DNA of 17,869 nt from Patulibacter sp041648495. GTDB taxonomy: Bacteria; Actinomycetota; Thermoleophilia; Solirubrobacterales; Solirubrobacteraceae. The translations under genes were made by a program, and so were the position numbers. The number at the start of each line of letters is the position of its first letter. Position 1 is the stretch's first letter. Below the pieces are notes generated by a model. The model made no database searches and was not told where the DNA came from. It saw only the letters and a program-made list of their open reading frames with translations. Positions 1-7,030 of this stretch are shown here, piece after piece. The stretch covers positions 1 to 17,869 of the forward strand of contig JBAZOW010000040.1 of the NCBI GenBank assembly GCA_041648495.1, written 5' to 3'.

Positions 1-72
1 GCAACCACGTCGTTCTGGGCCACCTGCCTGCGCACGCGTTCTCGGGCGCGCGGCGAGTGCGCAACCCTGCGG
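1..72. other. Unassigned window edge
   Basis: These 72 bases lie downstream of the glycosylase gene. All six frames were read and none gives a recognisable protein fragment. A plus-strand frame runs in from the edge and stops at 74-76, overlapping the glycosylase stop, so this could be the 3' end of a convergent gene, but I cannot name it. Confidence 0.2.
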
Positions 73-801
73 CTAGCCGGCGGTGGCCGGCGCCACGCGG
101 GGCCGCGAGACGAACGGGCTGGTCGCGTCCGCGAACCGCCACGGCAGGTCCGCCGCCTTGGTGATCCCGACGCGGACGCCGCTGACGATCTTCACGGGCC
201 GCGCACCCGGCACCGGCTGGGCGATCCGCAGCGGACCGTCGACCAGGTCGCTGCGATCCAGATCGAAGCCGATCGCCAGCGCCTGCGCGAGCTTGCCCGG
301 GCCCGACGTCAGCTCGCGATCCTCGCGTCCCAGGCGGTTGCGGCGGATCGTGGCCAGGCCGGCCAGCGGCTCGACGGCACGGATCAGCACGGCGGCCGCG
401 GTGCCGTCCGGCTCGCAGACGGCGTTGAGCATCGCGTGCAGGCCGTACGAGCGGTAGACGTAGGCGTGACCTGGCGGTCCGAACAGCGGGGCCGTCCGTC
501 GTGTCGGACGGGGCGGCCGACCGTACGCGTGGCAGGCCGGCTCGCTCTCGTGGTACGCCTCGGTCTCGACGATCCGCGCGGTGCAACCGCGGTGGACCAC
601 GGTGCAGCCGAGCAGGTCCCGGGCGACCTCGACGACCGGGCGGTCGTAGAACGATCGGGGCAGCGACGCCGGGACCGAGATCGCGTCCTCGAGCTCGGCG
701 GCGGCGATCAGATCGGCGACCGGCAGCGGCCGCGCGGCCGGCGACCTGCTTGTACCGCCGGACGCCCCAGCCCGCCGCGGGCCCGCCGACCCGGCGTCCA
801 T
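73..801 (-). CDS. mpg: DNA-3-methyladenine glycosylase (AAG/MPG family)
   Basis: Base-excision repair glycosylase of the mammalian-AAG fold, which removes alkylated purines such as 3-methyladenine and hypoxanthine. The 242-residue product has the family core from about residue 49 (LPRSFYDRPVVEVARDLLG). The IVETEAY motif supplies the likely catalytic Glu81 and the intercalating Tyr83, by analogy with human E125/Y127. FGPPGHAYVYRSYGLHAMLN and TSGPGKLAQALAI follow, both typical of the family. The frame is open further upstream to a GTG at 882 inside argH, but the ATG at 801 has a GGAG seven bases before it and lies 35 bp after the argH stop, so I chose it. The first ~45 residues are Ala/Pro/Arg-rich and probably disordered, so a later non-ATG start is possible. 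The gene follows argH on the same strand and is probably co-transcribed with it. Confidence 0.93.
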   Translation of the reverse strand: MDAGSAGPRRAGASGGTSRSPAARPLPVADLIAAAELEDAISVPASLPRSFYDRPVVEVARDLLGCTVVHRGCTARIVETEAYHESEPACHAYGRPPRPTRRTAPLFGPPGHAYVYRSYGLHAMLNAVCEPDGTAAAVLIRAVEPLAGLATIRRNRLGREDRELTSGPGKLAQALAIGFDLDRSDLVDGPLRIAQPVPGARPVKIVSGVRVGITKAADLPWRFADATSPFVSRPRVAPATAG

Positions 802-835
802 CGGCGGTCTCCGTGCGCCCACCGCCCACTCCGCG

Positions 836-2200
836 TCAGGCGCCGAGGGCCCGGCGGGCCAGGCCGAGCTGCTCCTGGACACGCGCCTGGGAGGTGCCGC
901 CCTGGCTCTGCTTGCGCTCCAGCAGCGACAGCGGCTCGATCACGTCGCGGATCCACGGACCCAGGTGCTCGCTCTGGGCGCGCAGCTCGTCGTCGGAGAT
1001 CTCCGACAGCTTGCGCTTGGACTCGACGGCCTCGCGGACCAGACCGCCGACGATCGCGTGGCACTGCCGGAACGGCACGCCGCGCTTGACCAACTCGTCG
1101 GCCAGGTCGGTCGCAGCCAGCAGCTCGTCGGCCGCCGCGGCCGCCATCCGGTCCGCGCGGAACGTCGCGCCGCCGATCATGCCCTTGGCCGCCGCGAGCG
1201 ACTGGTCGAGCGTGTCCGCCGCGTCGAAGACGTGCTCCTTGTCTTCCTGCAGGTCCTTGTTGTACGTCAGCGGCAGCGCGTGGATCACGCCGTGCAGCGC
1301 CGACAGGTGGCCGGTGATCCGCGGCGCCTTCGCGCGCAGCAGCTCGGCGCAGTCGGGGTTCTTCTTCTGCGGCATCAGCGACGAGCCGGACGACCAGGCG
1401 TCGGGCAGCGTCAGGAAGCCGAACTCCTCGCTCGCCCACTGGACGATCTCCTGGCCCAGCCGCGACAGGTGCGTGGCGCAGGTGGCGGCCGCGTTCAGGT
1501 AGTCCAGCGCGTAGTCGCGGTTGGAGACCGCGTCAATCGAATTCGGCGCGGGCGCGTCGAAGCCGAGCTCGGCGGCGGTCATCGTGCGGTCGGTGTCGAA
1601 GTTGACCCCGGCCAGCGCGCCGGCGCCGAGCGGCATCCGGCGCATCGCCTGCTGCTGCGTGAAGCGGAACCGCTCGCGGTCGCGCTCGAGCATCCAGACG
1701 TAGGCCAGCAGGTGGTGGGCCAGGTAGACCGGCTGCGCGCGCTGGAGGTGCGTGTAGGCGGGCATCGGCCAGTCGACGTGCGCCTCGGCGACCTCGATCA
1801 GCGTCGTCATCAGCGCCTCGATGCCGGCGATCGCGCGCTCCGCGGCCTCGCCGGTCCAGAGCGCGAAGTCGGTCGCGACCTGGTCGTTGCGCGAGCGAGC
1901 CGTGTGCAGCCGCGCGCCGGGATCGCCGACGAGCTCCGTCAGGTGACGCTCGATCGCCATGTGGATGTCTTCGTCGTTCGCCTCGAACGGGAAGGTGCCG
2001 GCCTCGAGCTTCGCTTCGATCTGCTCGAAGCCGCCGAGGATCGCGTCGAGGTCGTCCTGCCCGATCACGTCGCGCGCGGCCAGCATCCGGGCGTGGGCTC
2101 GGGAACCGCGGATGTCCTGACGCCACATCCGACGGTCGTAACCGAGGCTGGTGTTCATCTCCCGGAAGACGGGGTCCTGCGGCTCAGCGAAGCGTCCCAT
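836..2200 (-). CDS. argH: Argininosuccinate lyase
   Basis: Last step of arginine synthesis: cleaves argininosuccinate to arginine and fumarate in the cytoplasm as a homotetramer. The 454 residues match the family's usual ~460. Visible superfamily motifs are HTARSRNDQ (99-107), THLQRAQP (150-157, His151 as the likely catalytic base) and the fumarase/aspartase signature GSSLMPQKKNPD (272-283, with the catalytic Ser in this flexible loop). The N-terminus is slightly short: relatives usually begin with a Trp-Gly-Gly-Arg-Phe stretch, whereas this one begins MGRFAEP. An in-frame TAG lies 12 bases upstream of the ATG at 2200 with no start codon between, so this is the earliest possible start. There is no Shine-Dalgarno sequence; a TAGACT hexamer ends 9 nt upstream, suggesting a leaderless or nearly leaderless message. 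The region around the start is partly duplicated 70 bp upstream. Confidence 0.97.
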   Translation of the reverse strand: MGRFAEPQDPVFREMNTSLGYDRRMWRQDIRGSRAHARMLAARDVIGQDDLDAILGGFEQIEAKLEAGTFPFEANDEDIHMAIERHLTELVGDPGARLHTARSRNDQVATDFALWTGEAAERAIAGIEALMTTLIEVAEAHVDWPMPAYTHLQRAQPVYLAHHLLAYVWMLERDRERFRFTQQQAMRRMPLGAGALAGVNFDTDRTMTAAELGFDAPAPNSIDAVSNRDYALDYLNAAATCATHLSRLGQEIVQWASEEFGFLTLPDAWSSGSSLMPQKKNPDCAELLRAKAPRITGHLSALHGVIHALPLTYNKDLQEDKEHVFDAADTLDQSLAAAKGMIGGATFRADRMAAAAADELLAATDLADELVKRGVPFRQCHAIVGGLVREAVESKRKLSEISDDELRAQSEHLGPWIRDVIEPLSLLERKQSQGGTSQARVQEQLGLARRALGA

Positions 2201-2286
2201 TGGGGCGACAGTCTAGTTCCGGCCACAGGACCCGGACTGTGACCCCCGCCCACCCGGCGAAGCGTCCCATGTGGGATCAGAGTCTA
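2184..2286 (-). repeat. Partial duplication of the argH promoter and start region
   Basis: The minus-strand block ATGGGACGCTTCGC occurs at 2200-2187 (argH start) and again at 2270-2257. Each copy is preceded by the hexamer TAGACT, 9 nt upstream of the ATG in the argH copy (2215-2210) and 10 nt upstream in the distal copy (2286-2281). The copies are 70 bp apart, so their frames differ. The distal ATG opens a 28-codon frame, MGRFAGWAGVTVRVLWPELD then CRPNGTLR, that stops with TGA at 2186-2184, just past the argH ATG. It contains four Arg codons. Whether the distal copy is a second promoter, a translated leader or only a duplication scar cannot be decided from sequence. Confidence 0.6.
2210..2215 (-). 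promoter_or_regulatory. Putative -10 box of argH (TAGACT)
   Basis: TAGACT on the minus strand matches the actinobacterial TANNNT -10 pattern and ends 9 nt before the argH ATG. No convincing -35 is visible. The same hexamer sits 6 nt upstream of the GTG of the TetR gene at 16142. Confidence 0.45.
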
Positions 2287-2298
2287 AGGCGAGGCTAC

Positions 2299-2910
2299 CT
2301 ACGCCGGTTCCTCGAGCACGAGTGCCGCCACAGCCGCGGCCGACAGCACGCTCGCCGCCCGGTCGATCGACGTCGTGCCGCCGTCGCGGAGCCAAACGCG
2401 CACGAACTGCTGGCTCGGCCCGAGCAGGATGGCGAGCAGCAGATCCGGCTCGACCCGCCGAACCCGACCCGCCTGACGGTGAACCTCGAGCCAGGAGGAG
2501 ATCGCATCGGCGACGGTCGCGTTCTGCTCGGCAATCCGGCCCGACGCCCCCGACAGGACGTCCGTCGATGGCCGCACGAGCAGGAAGCGTGCGAGATCGC
2601 GGTGGTCCTCGACCCAGCGCAGGTGATGCCCGACGAGCTCCGTGATGCCTTCGGCCGGCGCGGGGTCGTGCGCCAGCGTCTCGAGCAGGCCCTGCTGGTA
2701 GTCGGACAGTCCCTCGGTGTAGAGGGTCGCCGCCAGGCCCTCCTTGCTGCCGAAGTGGTGGTAGATCGATCCGACGCTGGCCCCGGAGCGCCGACGCACG
2801 TCCTCGATCGTCGCGCTCTCGAATCCACCCGCCACGAAGACCTCCAGCGCAGCGTCGAGGATCGCCCGCCGGCGGGGGGAATCGGGAGCGTTCGTCTGAC
2901 TCTCGGACAC
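2299..2910 (-). CDS. TetR/AcrR family transcriptional regulator
   Basis: A 203-residue one-component repressor-type regulator. The N-terminal TetR helix-turn-helix covers about residues 14-60 (RRRAILDAALEVFVAGGFES, TIEDVRRRSGASVGSIYHHFGSKEGL). The helical C-terminal ligand/dimerisation region is not assignable to a known inducer. The GTG at 2910 is the chosen start: it gives a normal-length N-terminus, there is no later Met before the HTH, and it directly abuts the operator-like repeats at 2914-2942. The gene is divergent from the SRPBCC-type gene at 2942, so autoregulation together with control of that neighbour is likely, by analogy with the family. It ends 98 bp upstream of the argH ATG. 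Confidence 0.92.
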   Translation of the reverse strand: MSESQTNAPDSPRRRAILDAALEVFVAGGFESATIEDVRRRSGASVGSIYHHFGSKEGLAATLYTEGLSDYQQGLLETLAHDPAPAEGITELVGHHLRWVEDHRDLARFLLVRPSTDVLSGASGRIAEQNATVADAISSWLEVHRQAGRVRRVEPDLLLAILLGPSQQFVRVWLRDGGTTSIDRAASVLSAAAVAALVLEEPA

Positions 2911-2913
2911 GGA

Positions 2914-2942
2914 CTAGAATTCTATTCTAGAATTTCATTCTA
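2914..2942. promoter_or_regulatory. Tandem overlapping palindromic operator of the TetR/SRPBCC pair
   Basis: The sequence reads TAGAAT-N3-ATTCTAGAAT-N3-ATTCTA (2915-2942), two 15-bp palindromes sharing two central bases, equivalent to a 13-bp repeat unit occurring twice. The first palindrome extends to 17 bp (CTAGAAT-TCT-ATTCTAG). The block fills the gap between the divergent starts at 2910 and 2942. The plus-strand TAGAAT at 2928-2933 is 8 nt before the ATG at 2942 and could be its -10 box, with CGGACA at 2904-2909 as a weak -35 (18-bp spacer). Binding here would block both promoters. Its AT-richness stands out sharply in this GC-rich window. Confidence 0.75.
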
Positions 2943-3480
2943 TGAGGATTCGTAATGTCCACGTCAGAACCCTCGAGGCCGACGTCGGGCAGGTCGAAGC
3001 GCTGATCGACGGCCTGGCCAGCGACCACGATCGGCTCTGGCACACCCGCGCTGGCCCGCCATGCGGCTCGACGCCGGACTCACGGTCGGTGCACGCGGCG
3101 GACACGGCCCGATCCGCTATGCGGTCTCCGACTACGAGCCGGGCCGAAGCGCGTCCTTTCGCTTCGATCCACGGATCTTCGACGGTCATCACTGGTTCGA
3201 CGTCGTCACCCTCGACGGCCGTCCGACGCTCCTGCACGTCCTCGAGGCGCGCCCCCAGGGCGCGATGCGGTTGCTGTGGCCCCTGGTGGTGCGCTGGTGG
3301 CACGACGCCCTGATCGAGGACGCGCTCGACCGTGCCGAGGCCGAGGTGGCTGGTCGGGCGTGGACGCCCCGTCGGCTCGGGCCATGGGTCCGAGCGACCT
3401 TCACCGTCGCGCGGTGGACGATGCGCCGGCGCTCCGGGCGGGCGCGAGCGGCCGAGGCCCGTCACCCACGGGACGCCTGA
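2942..3480 (+). pseudogene. SRPBCC-family-like protein gene, interrupted by a one-base frameshift
   Basis: The ATG at 2942 opens MRIRNVHVRTLEADVGQVEA and continues to DHDRLW (ending about 3040). A second frame then continues the same protein: HPRWPAMRLDAGLTVGARGG, then HGPIRYAVSDYEPGRSASFR and onwards to the TGA at 3478-3480. Together this resembles a full-length SRPBCC/START-like protein of about 180 residues (opening RNVH strand, GGHGPIRY, LLWPLVVRWWHDALIEDALD C-terminal helix). The total of 539 nt is one base short of a whole number of codons, consistent with a single-base deletion around 3041-3048. An ATG at 3061 could still give a 139-residue protein lacking the first strand and helix. 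The ligand is unknown. The gene is divergent from, and probably controlled by, the TetR gene at 2910, and its 3' end overlaps the convergent WYL gene by 19 bp. A sequencing error is an alternative explanation. Confidence 0.72.
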
Positions 3481-4439
3481 CCGCCGCCGCAGGCCCGTCC
3501 GATCCGCTCCGCGGTCGCGCGCAGGTGCTCGGCCAGCTCGGGTGGACCCTCGACCACGTAGTCGGCCTCGAGGAACATCAGGTGGACGGTCAGCCACTCC
3601 AGGTTGTCGGCCGAGGTGCGGATCCGGCAGCTGGCGTCGTCGATCGGCTCGACCCGGCCCCGCCACCAGGTCGCCGGCGAAGGCAACGCGTCGGCGGCGC
3701 AGGCCACGCGGATCGATGCCTCCCAGCGCATCGGCTGGTCGCGCATCGAGGCCCGCACGTACTCGCCGGCGTCCTGCCCGCCGGGGAGCGAACGGCCGAC
3801 GAACCGGGTCCCGGTCGACGCGGGGTCGCTCATCCGGTCGACCCGGAACATCCGCCAGTCATCGCGTCGCACGTCCCAGGCGACGAGGTACCAGCGTCCG
3901 TGGTCGGCGACCAGCCGGTGCGGCTCGACCGTCCGATCGGCCTGCTCGCCGTCCTTGCGGACGTAGCCGAAGCGCAGCCGTTCGCGGTCGCGGCAGGCCT
4001 GGCCGAGGATCACGAGGGTCGCCGAGTCGATCGGCATGCCGAACTTCGGGGTCGGCACGATCGCCTCCTGGAGCGCGGCGATCCGGCGGTGGAGCGCCGG
4101 CGGCAGCACCTGCTCGAGCTTGGCCAGCGCGCGGACCGAGGCCTCCTCGATCCCGGTGATCGTGCCGACCGCCGCGGTCCGCAGCCCGACCGCGATCGCG
4201 ACCGCGTCCTCGTCGTCCAGCAGCAGCGGCGGAAGCCGCTGGCCCGCGCGCAGCTGGTAGCCGCCGCCCGTCCCGCGCGCGGCGTCGACCGGGTAGCCGA
4301 GGCCGCGCAGCCGCTCGACGTCGCGGCGCAGCGTGCGCTCGCTGACGTCCAGCTCCTCGGCCAGTTCGGGGCCCTCCCAGAAGCGGTGGGTCTGAAGCAG
4401 CGACAGCAGTCGCAGCATGCGGGTGCTGGGATCGGACAT
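3462..4439 (-). CDS. WYL-domain helix-turn-helix transcriptional regulator (YafY/DeoR-like)
   Basis: A 325-residue regulator with an N-terminal HTH_11-type winged helix (about 6-62: MLRLLSLLQTHRFWEGPELA, then ELDVSERTLRRDVERLRGLG and the GTGGGY wing). The central WYL domain (about 140-205) shows RTVEPHRLVADHGRWYLVAW and the FRVDRM end, followed by a WCX-type C-terminal extension. The frame stays open upstream as far as 5414, but that stretch is antisense to the ABC transporter gene. The ATG at 4439 starts the HTH correctly and has GAGGA ten bases before it. It is divergent from the ABC exporter genes, so regulation of that exporter is the natural inference; WYL proteins can activate or repress. 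The 3' end overlaps the convergent SRPBCC-like gene by 19 bp. Confidence 0.93.
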   Translation of the reverse strand: MSDPSTRMLRLLSLLQTHRFWEGPELAEELDVSERTLRRDVERLRGLGYPVDAARGTGGGYQLRAGQRLPPLLLDDEDAVAIAVGLRTAAVGTITGIEEASVRALAKLEQVLPPALHRRIAALQEAIVPTPKFGMPIDSATLVILGQACRDRERLRFGYVRKDGEQADRTVEPHRLVADHGRWYLVAWDVRRDDWRMFRVDRMSDPASTGTRFVGRSLPGGQDAGEYVRASMRDQPMRWEASIRVACAADALPSPATWWRGRVEPIDDASCRIRTSADNLEWLTVHLMFLEADYVVEGPPELAEHLRATAERIGRACGGGQASRG

Positions 4440-4467
4440 CTCGCGCAGGTCCTCGGATTCGGCGTCC

Positions 4468-4484
4468 GGTGGCGAATCGCCACC
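4468..4484. promoter_or_regulatory. 17-bp palindrome upstream of the WYL regulator
   Basis: GGTGGCGA-A-TCGCCACC has two perfect 8-bp arms around one base and lies 28 bp upstream of the WYL ATG. It may be an operator for autoregulation or a hairpin in the regulator's 5' leader. Confidence 0.5.
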
Positions 4485-4509
4485 ACGACGGATGGCATCC
4501 TCGCCGGAG

Positions 4510-4572
4510 TTCCGGACAGGATATGACCTGAATGCGGCCACGGGGGAACTTCCGGACAGGATCTGGCCTGAA
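4510..4572. promoter_or_regulatory. Two 23-bp direct repeats upstream of the ABC exporter
   Basis: Copies at 4510-4532 and 4550-4572 share TTCCGGACAGGAT-TG-CCTGAA and differ at only two of 23 positions (A/C at the 14th, A/G at the 17th). The register is exactly 40 bp, close to four helical turns, placing both on the same DNA face. Each copy contains CAGG-N6-CCTG. The proximal copy ends 20 bp before the ABC ATPase ATG. They are best explained as binding sites for the divergent WYL regulator. Confidence 0.72.
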
Positions 4573-4592
4573 CGCCGAACAGGCTGGGCAGC

Positions 4593-5387
4593 ATGATCAC
4601 CACCGAAGGCCTCACCCGCACCTTCCGCTCCGGCGACCGCACCGTCGAGGCGGTCCGCGGCATCGACCTGTCCGTCGGCGAGGGCGAGCTGCTCGCCTTC
4701 CTCGGCCCGAACGGCGCCGGCAAGTCGACCACGCTGCGGATGCTGACCACGCTGCTGCGTCCGACCGCCGGCCGCGCGATCGTCGCCGGGCACGACGTCT
4801 CGCGCGATCCCGACGGCGTCCGGCGCCGGATCGGCTACGTCGGTCAGGGCGACGGCGCCAGCCACAGCCAGCGGGTCCGCGACGAGCTGATCGCGCAGGG
4901 CCGCTGCTACGGGCTGACCGCCACTGAGTCCGAGCAACGCGCCGATGAGCTGCTCGACGCGCTCGAGCTGACCGAGCTCGCCTCGCGCAAGGCGAGCACC
5001 CTGTCCGGCGGTCAGCGGCGGCGGGTCGACGTCGCGCTCGGGATCGTCCACCGCCCCGCGCTGCTCTTCCTCGACGAGCCGTCGACGGGCCTCGACCCGC
5101 AGAGCCGGGCCAACCTCTGGAGTCACATCCTGCGGCTGCGCCGCGAGACCGGGATGACGATCTTCCTGACCACCCACTACCTGGAGGAGGCCGACACGAT
5201 GGCCGAACGGGTGGTGGTGATGGACGAAGGCCGGATCATCGCCGACGGCACCGCGCCCGAGCTCAAGCGCGACCTGGCCGCCCGCAGTGGGATCGAGACC
5301 CCGACCCTCGACGACGTCTTCCTCGACCTGACCGGTCGCAGCCTGCGCGACCGCTTCATCGCCCCGTCCGAGCCCGTCGCCGCGTGA
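4593..5387 (+). CDS. ABC transporter ATP-binding protein, DrrA-like exporter family
   Basis: The cytoplasmic ATPase subunit (264 residues) of a two-component exporter. It has Walker A GPNGAGKST (38-46), Q-loop Gln85, the ABC signature LSGGQ (137-141), Walker B LLFLDEP (157-163), D-loop TGLDPQ and H-loop His195. The C-terminal TPTLDDVFLDLTGRSLRD stretch is typical of the DrrA subfamily linked to drug or lipid export. The ATG at 4593 is chosen because residues 1-8 start the first strand; the Shine-Dalgarno is weak. The permease follows at once, and a GTG overlapping the TGA (5384-5387) could couple the two. The substrate cannot be read from sequence. Control by the WYL regulator is likely from the divergent arrangement and the direct repeats at 4510-4572. 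Confidence 0.95.
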   Translation: MITTEGLTRTFRSGDRTVEAVRGIDLSVGEGELLAFLGPNGAGKSTTLRMLTTLLRPTAGRAIVAGHDVSRDPDGVRRRIGYVGQGDGASHSQRVRDELIAQGRCYGLTATESEQRADELLDALELTELASRKASTLSGGQRRRVDVALGIVHRPALLFLDEPSTGLDPQSRANLWSHILRLRRETGMTIFLTTHYLEEADTMAERVVVMDEGRIIADGTAPELKRDLAARSGIETPTLDDVFLDLTGRSLRDRFIAPSEPVAA

Positions 5388-5437
5388 GCCGCGCGCCGCT
5401 CCCCGTCCGTCCACCCCACGCCGAATTCGAGCTTTCG

Positions 5438-6253
5438 ATGTCCACCGTCACCGCTTCCGCCCCCACCACCGCGAGCCCGTCGTTCCGCGCCGCTCGCCCG
5501 ACCTCCGCGCTGGACGACGTCCGCACGGTCTTCCTGCGCGAGCTGCGCCCGCTGATCCACGAGCCGTTCGCGTTGATCTTCGGCATGGTCCAGCCGCTGT
5601 TCTTCCTGGCGCTGTTCGCGCCGTTGCTGATCGCCACCAACGGGCTCGGCGACGCCGCGTCGCTGCAGTGGTTCGTGCCGGGCCTGCTCGTGATGTCGAC
5701 GCTCTTCGCGACGTCGATGACCGGATCCAACCTGCTGCAGGAGATGCAGACCGGGGCCCACGAGCGGATGCTGGTGACGCCCGTGCGTCGCTGGTCCCTG
5801 ATCGTCGGCCGAGCGCTCAAGGAGTCCGTTCCGGTGCTCGGTCAGGCGGTGCTGCTGATCGCCGTCTCGCTGCCGTTCGGGCTCGACCTGAACGTCGGCG
5901 GCGTGGTGCTCGGCCTGTTGATCCTCTCGCTGCTGGGGATCGGCATCGGTGCGCTGTCGTACACGCTGGCACTGCTCGTCAAGGACCAGGACTGGGTCTT
6001 CTGGATGGTCCAGCAGACACTGCTCTTCCCGCTGCTGCTGCTCTCCGGGATGCTGCTGCCGACCGACGACGGGCCGGGCTGGCTGCGCGCGCTGGCCGCG
6101 ATCAACCCGCTGACCTACGTGGTCGACGCCGAGCGGGCACTGTTCAACGGCGACCTGACGACCGCCGCGCTCTGGGGCGCGCTCGCGGCGGTCGGCACGG
6201 CGATCGTGGGCCTCACGGTTGGCGTGCGGACGATCGGCCGCAGCGCGGGCTGA
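5438..6253 (+). CDS. ABC-2 type exporter permease (DrrB-like)
   Basis: The membrane partner of the preceding ATPase, 271 residues from the ATG at 5438. A Ser/Thr/Ala-rich tail precedes a coupling region (DDVRTVFLRELRPLIHEPFA). About six hydrophobic segments follow, beginning with LIFGMVQPLFFLALFAPLLI and ending with ALWGALAAVGTAIVGLTVGV. The conserved TGSNLLQEMQTGAHERMLVT and NPLTYVVDAER stretches are characteristic of ABC2 permeases. A GTG at 5384 overlapping the ATPase stop would add 18 Pro-rich residues and is an equally legal start allowing translational coupling. I prefer the ATG because that extra segment looks unlike a membrane-protein N-terminus. Export of a hydrophobic drug or lipid is inferred from the family only. 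Confidence 0.92.
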   Translation: MSTVTASAPTTASPSFRAARPTSALDDVRTVFLRELRPLIHEPFALIFGMVQPLFFLALFAPLLIATNGLGDAASLQWFVPGLLVMSTLFATSMTGSNLLQEMQTGAHERMLVTPVRRWSLIVGRALKESVPVLGQAVLLIAVSLPFGLDLNVGGVVLGLLILSLLGIGIGALSYTLALLVKDQDWVFWMVQQTLLFPLLLLSGMLLPTDDGPGWLRALAAINPLTYVVDAERALFNGDLTTAALWGALAAVGTAIVGLTVGVRTIGRSAG

Positions 6254-6269
6254 GCCGCACGGCCCGCGC
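6243..6269 (+). terminator. Hairpin terminator spanning the permease stop codon
   Basis: GCGCGGGC (6243-6250) pairs perfectly with GCCCGCGC (6262-6269) around an 11-nt loop that contains the permease TGA. There is no T-tract, so this is a GC-rich hairpin of the kind common in actinobacteria. It lies between the convergent permease and TetR genes. Confidence 0.5.
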
Positions 6270-6297
6270 CGCATCCACGGGGTAACCCAGGGGTCGG

Positions 6298-6981
6298 TCA
6301 GGCCCCGGCCGGGGCGGAACGCGCGAGCACCCCGTCGATCAGCACGTCGACGGCCCACCGGTCGCGGATCTCCGGGTCCCCGGCGGTCAGCAGCGCCGTG
6401 TCGAACGACGCCAGGACCGGGTGCCGACGCGGGTCCGCCGACGCCAGGGTGGCTGAGAGGTCGTCGAGATCCTGGCCGGCGTCGGCGGCTCGCTCCGCCC
6501 ACTCGGCCGCCGCGGCGCTGACGTGCTGGAGCAGCAGGTCGACGGCCCACGCCGCCGCCCGCTGATCGACTCCGGCCGCAGCCAGCAGCCGGAGCAGCAG
6601 CTCGACGAGGTCCAGGTAGTTCGGGCCGTCGGGCCACACCGACAGTGCGCCCCGCGCGATCTCGGGACGCTCGGCGAGCAGCCCCCGGTAGTCCGCCAGC
6701 ACGCGGTGCAGCCGCTCGCGCCACGGCTCGGCTCCGTCCCAGGCCAGATCGAGGCTCGCCAGCAACCGGTCGATCAGCAACGCGTGCAACCCGGTCGTGT
6801 TGCGAACGTAGACGTAGAGCGATGCCGGGCCGGTGTCCAGCTCGGCGGCGACCCGACGCATCGTGAGCTTGCTGCCGCCGTCGCGCTCGAGCACGCGGAG
6901 CGCCGCATCGACGATCGCCGCTCGCGAGAGCGGAGCCTTGGCGGGGCGGGTGCGGCGACTGACCGGTTCGCGACTGCTCAC
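6298..6981 (-). CDS. TetR family regulator with tetracycline-repressor-like C-terminus
   Basis: A 227-residue regulator. The HTH region is at about 18-65 (LSRAAIVDAALRVLERDGGS, then LTMRRVAAELDTGPASLYVY), followed by a helical C-terminal region resembling the TetR_C_1 class (LHALLIDRLLASLDLAWDGA; a long Ala/Leu-rich dimerisation helix near 135-165). The GTG at 6981 is preceded by TAGGGT with a 6-nt gap, the geometry expected of a leaderless mRNA; a GGTGA four bases upstream could also act as a weak ribosome site. It is divergent from the MFS exporter at 7104 with a perfect palindrome between them. This is the classic TetR/efflux-pump arrangement, in which the regulator releases DNA upon binding the pump's substrate. 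The substrate is unknown. Confidence 0.93.
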   Translation of the reverse strand: MSSREPVSRRTRPAKAPLSRAAIVDAALRVLERDGGSKLTMRRVAAELDTGPASLYVYVRNTTGLHALLIDRLLASLDLAWDGAEPWRERLHRVLADYRGLLAERPEIARGALSVWPDGPNYLDLVELLLRLLAAAGVDQRAAAWAVDLLLQHVSAAAAEWAERAADAGQDLDDLSATLASADPRRHPVLASFDTALLTAGDPEIRDRWAVDVLIDGVLARSAPAGA

Positions 6982-6987
6982 GAGGTC

Positions 6988-6993
6988 ACCCTA
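6988..6993 (-). promoter_or_regulatory. Putative leaderless -10 box (TAGGGT) of the TetR gene
   Basis: TAGGGT on the minus strand matches TANNNT and ends 6 nt before the GTG at 6981, placing the predicted transcription start at or next to the start codon. Confidence 0.5.
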
Positions 6994-7016
6994 GCAACGC
7001 TACGACCTTGTTCTTG

Positions 7017-7030
7017 ACGAACATGTTCGT
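7017..7030. promoter_or_regulatory. 14-bp perfect palindrome, operator candidate for TetR/MFS
   Basis: ACGAACATGTTCGT is its own reverse complement and lies between the divergent starts at 6981 and 7104. It overlaps a TTGACG -35-like hexamer (7014-7019). Further GTTCG half-sites follow near 7040 and 7050. A dimeric TetR protein bound here would plausibly cover both promoters. Confidence 0.7.

Noticed and set aside
802..882. An earlier GTG start for the glycosylase, inside argH
   Set aside because: The ATG at 801 has a GGAG at good spacing, and the extra residues add nothing to an already low-complexity N-terminus.
4440..5414. Upstream extension of the WYL regulator frame to 650 residues
   Set aside because: The added part is antisense to the ABC ATPase and has low-complexity composition; the HTH domain starts naturally at the ATG at 4439 with a ribosome site.
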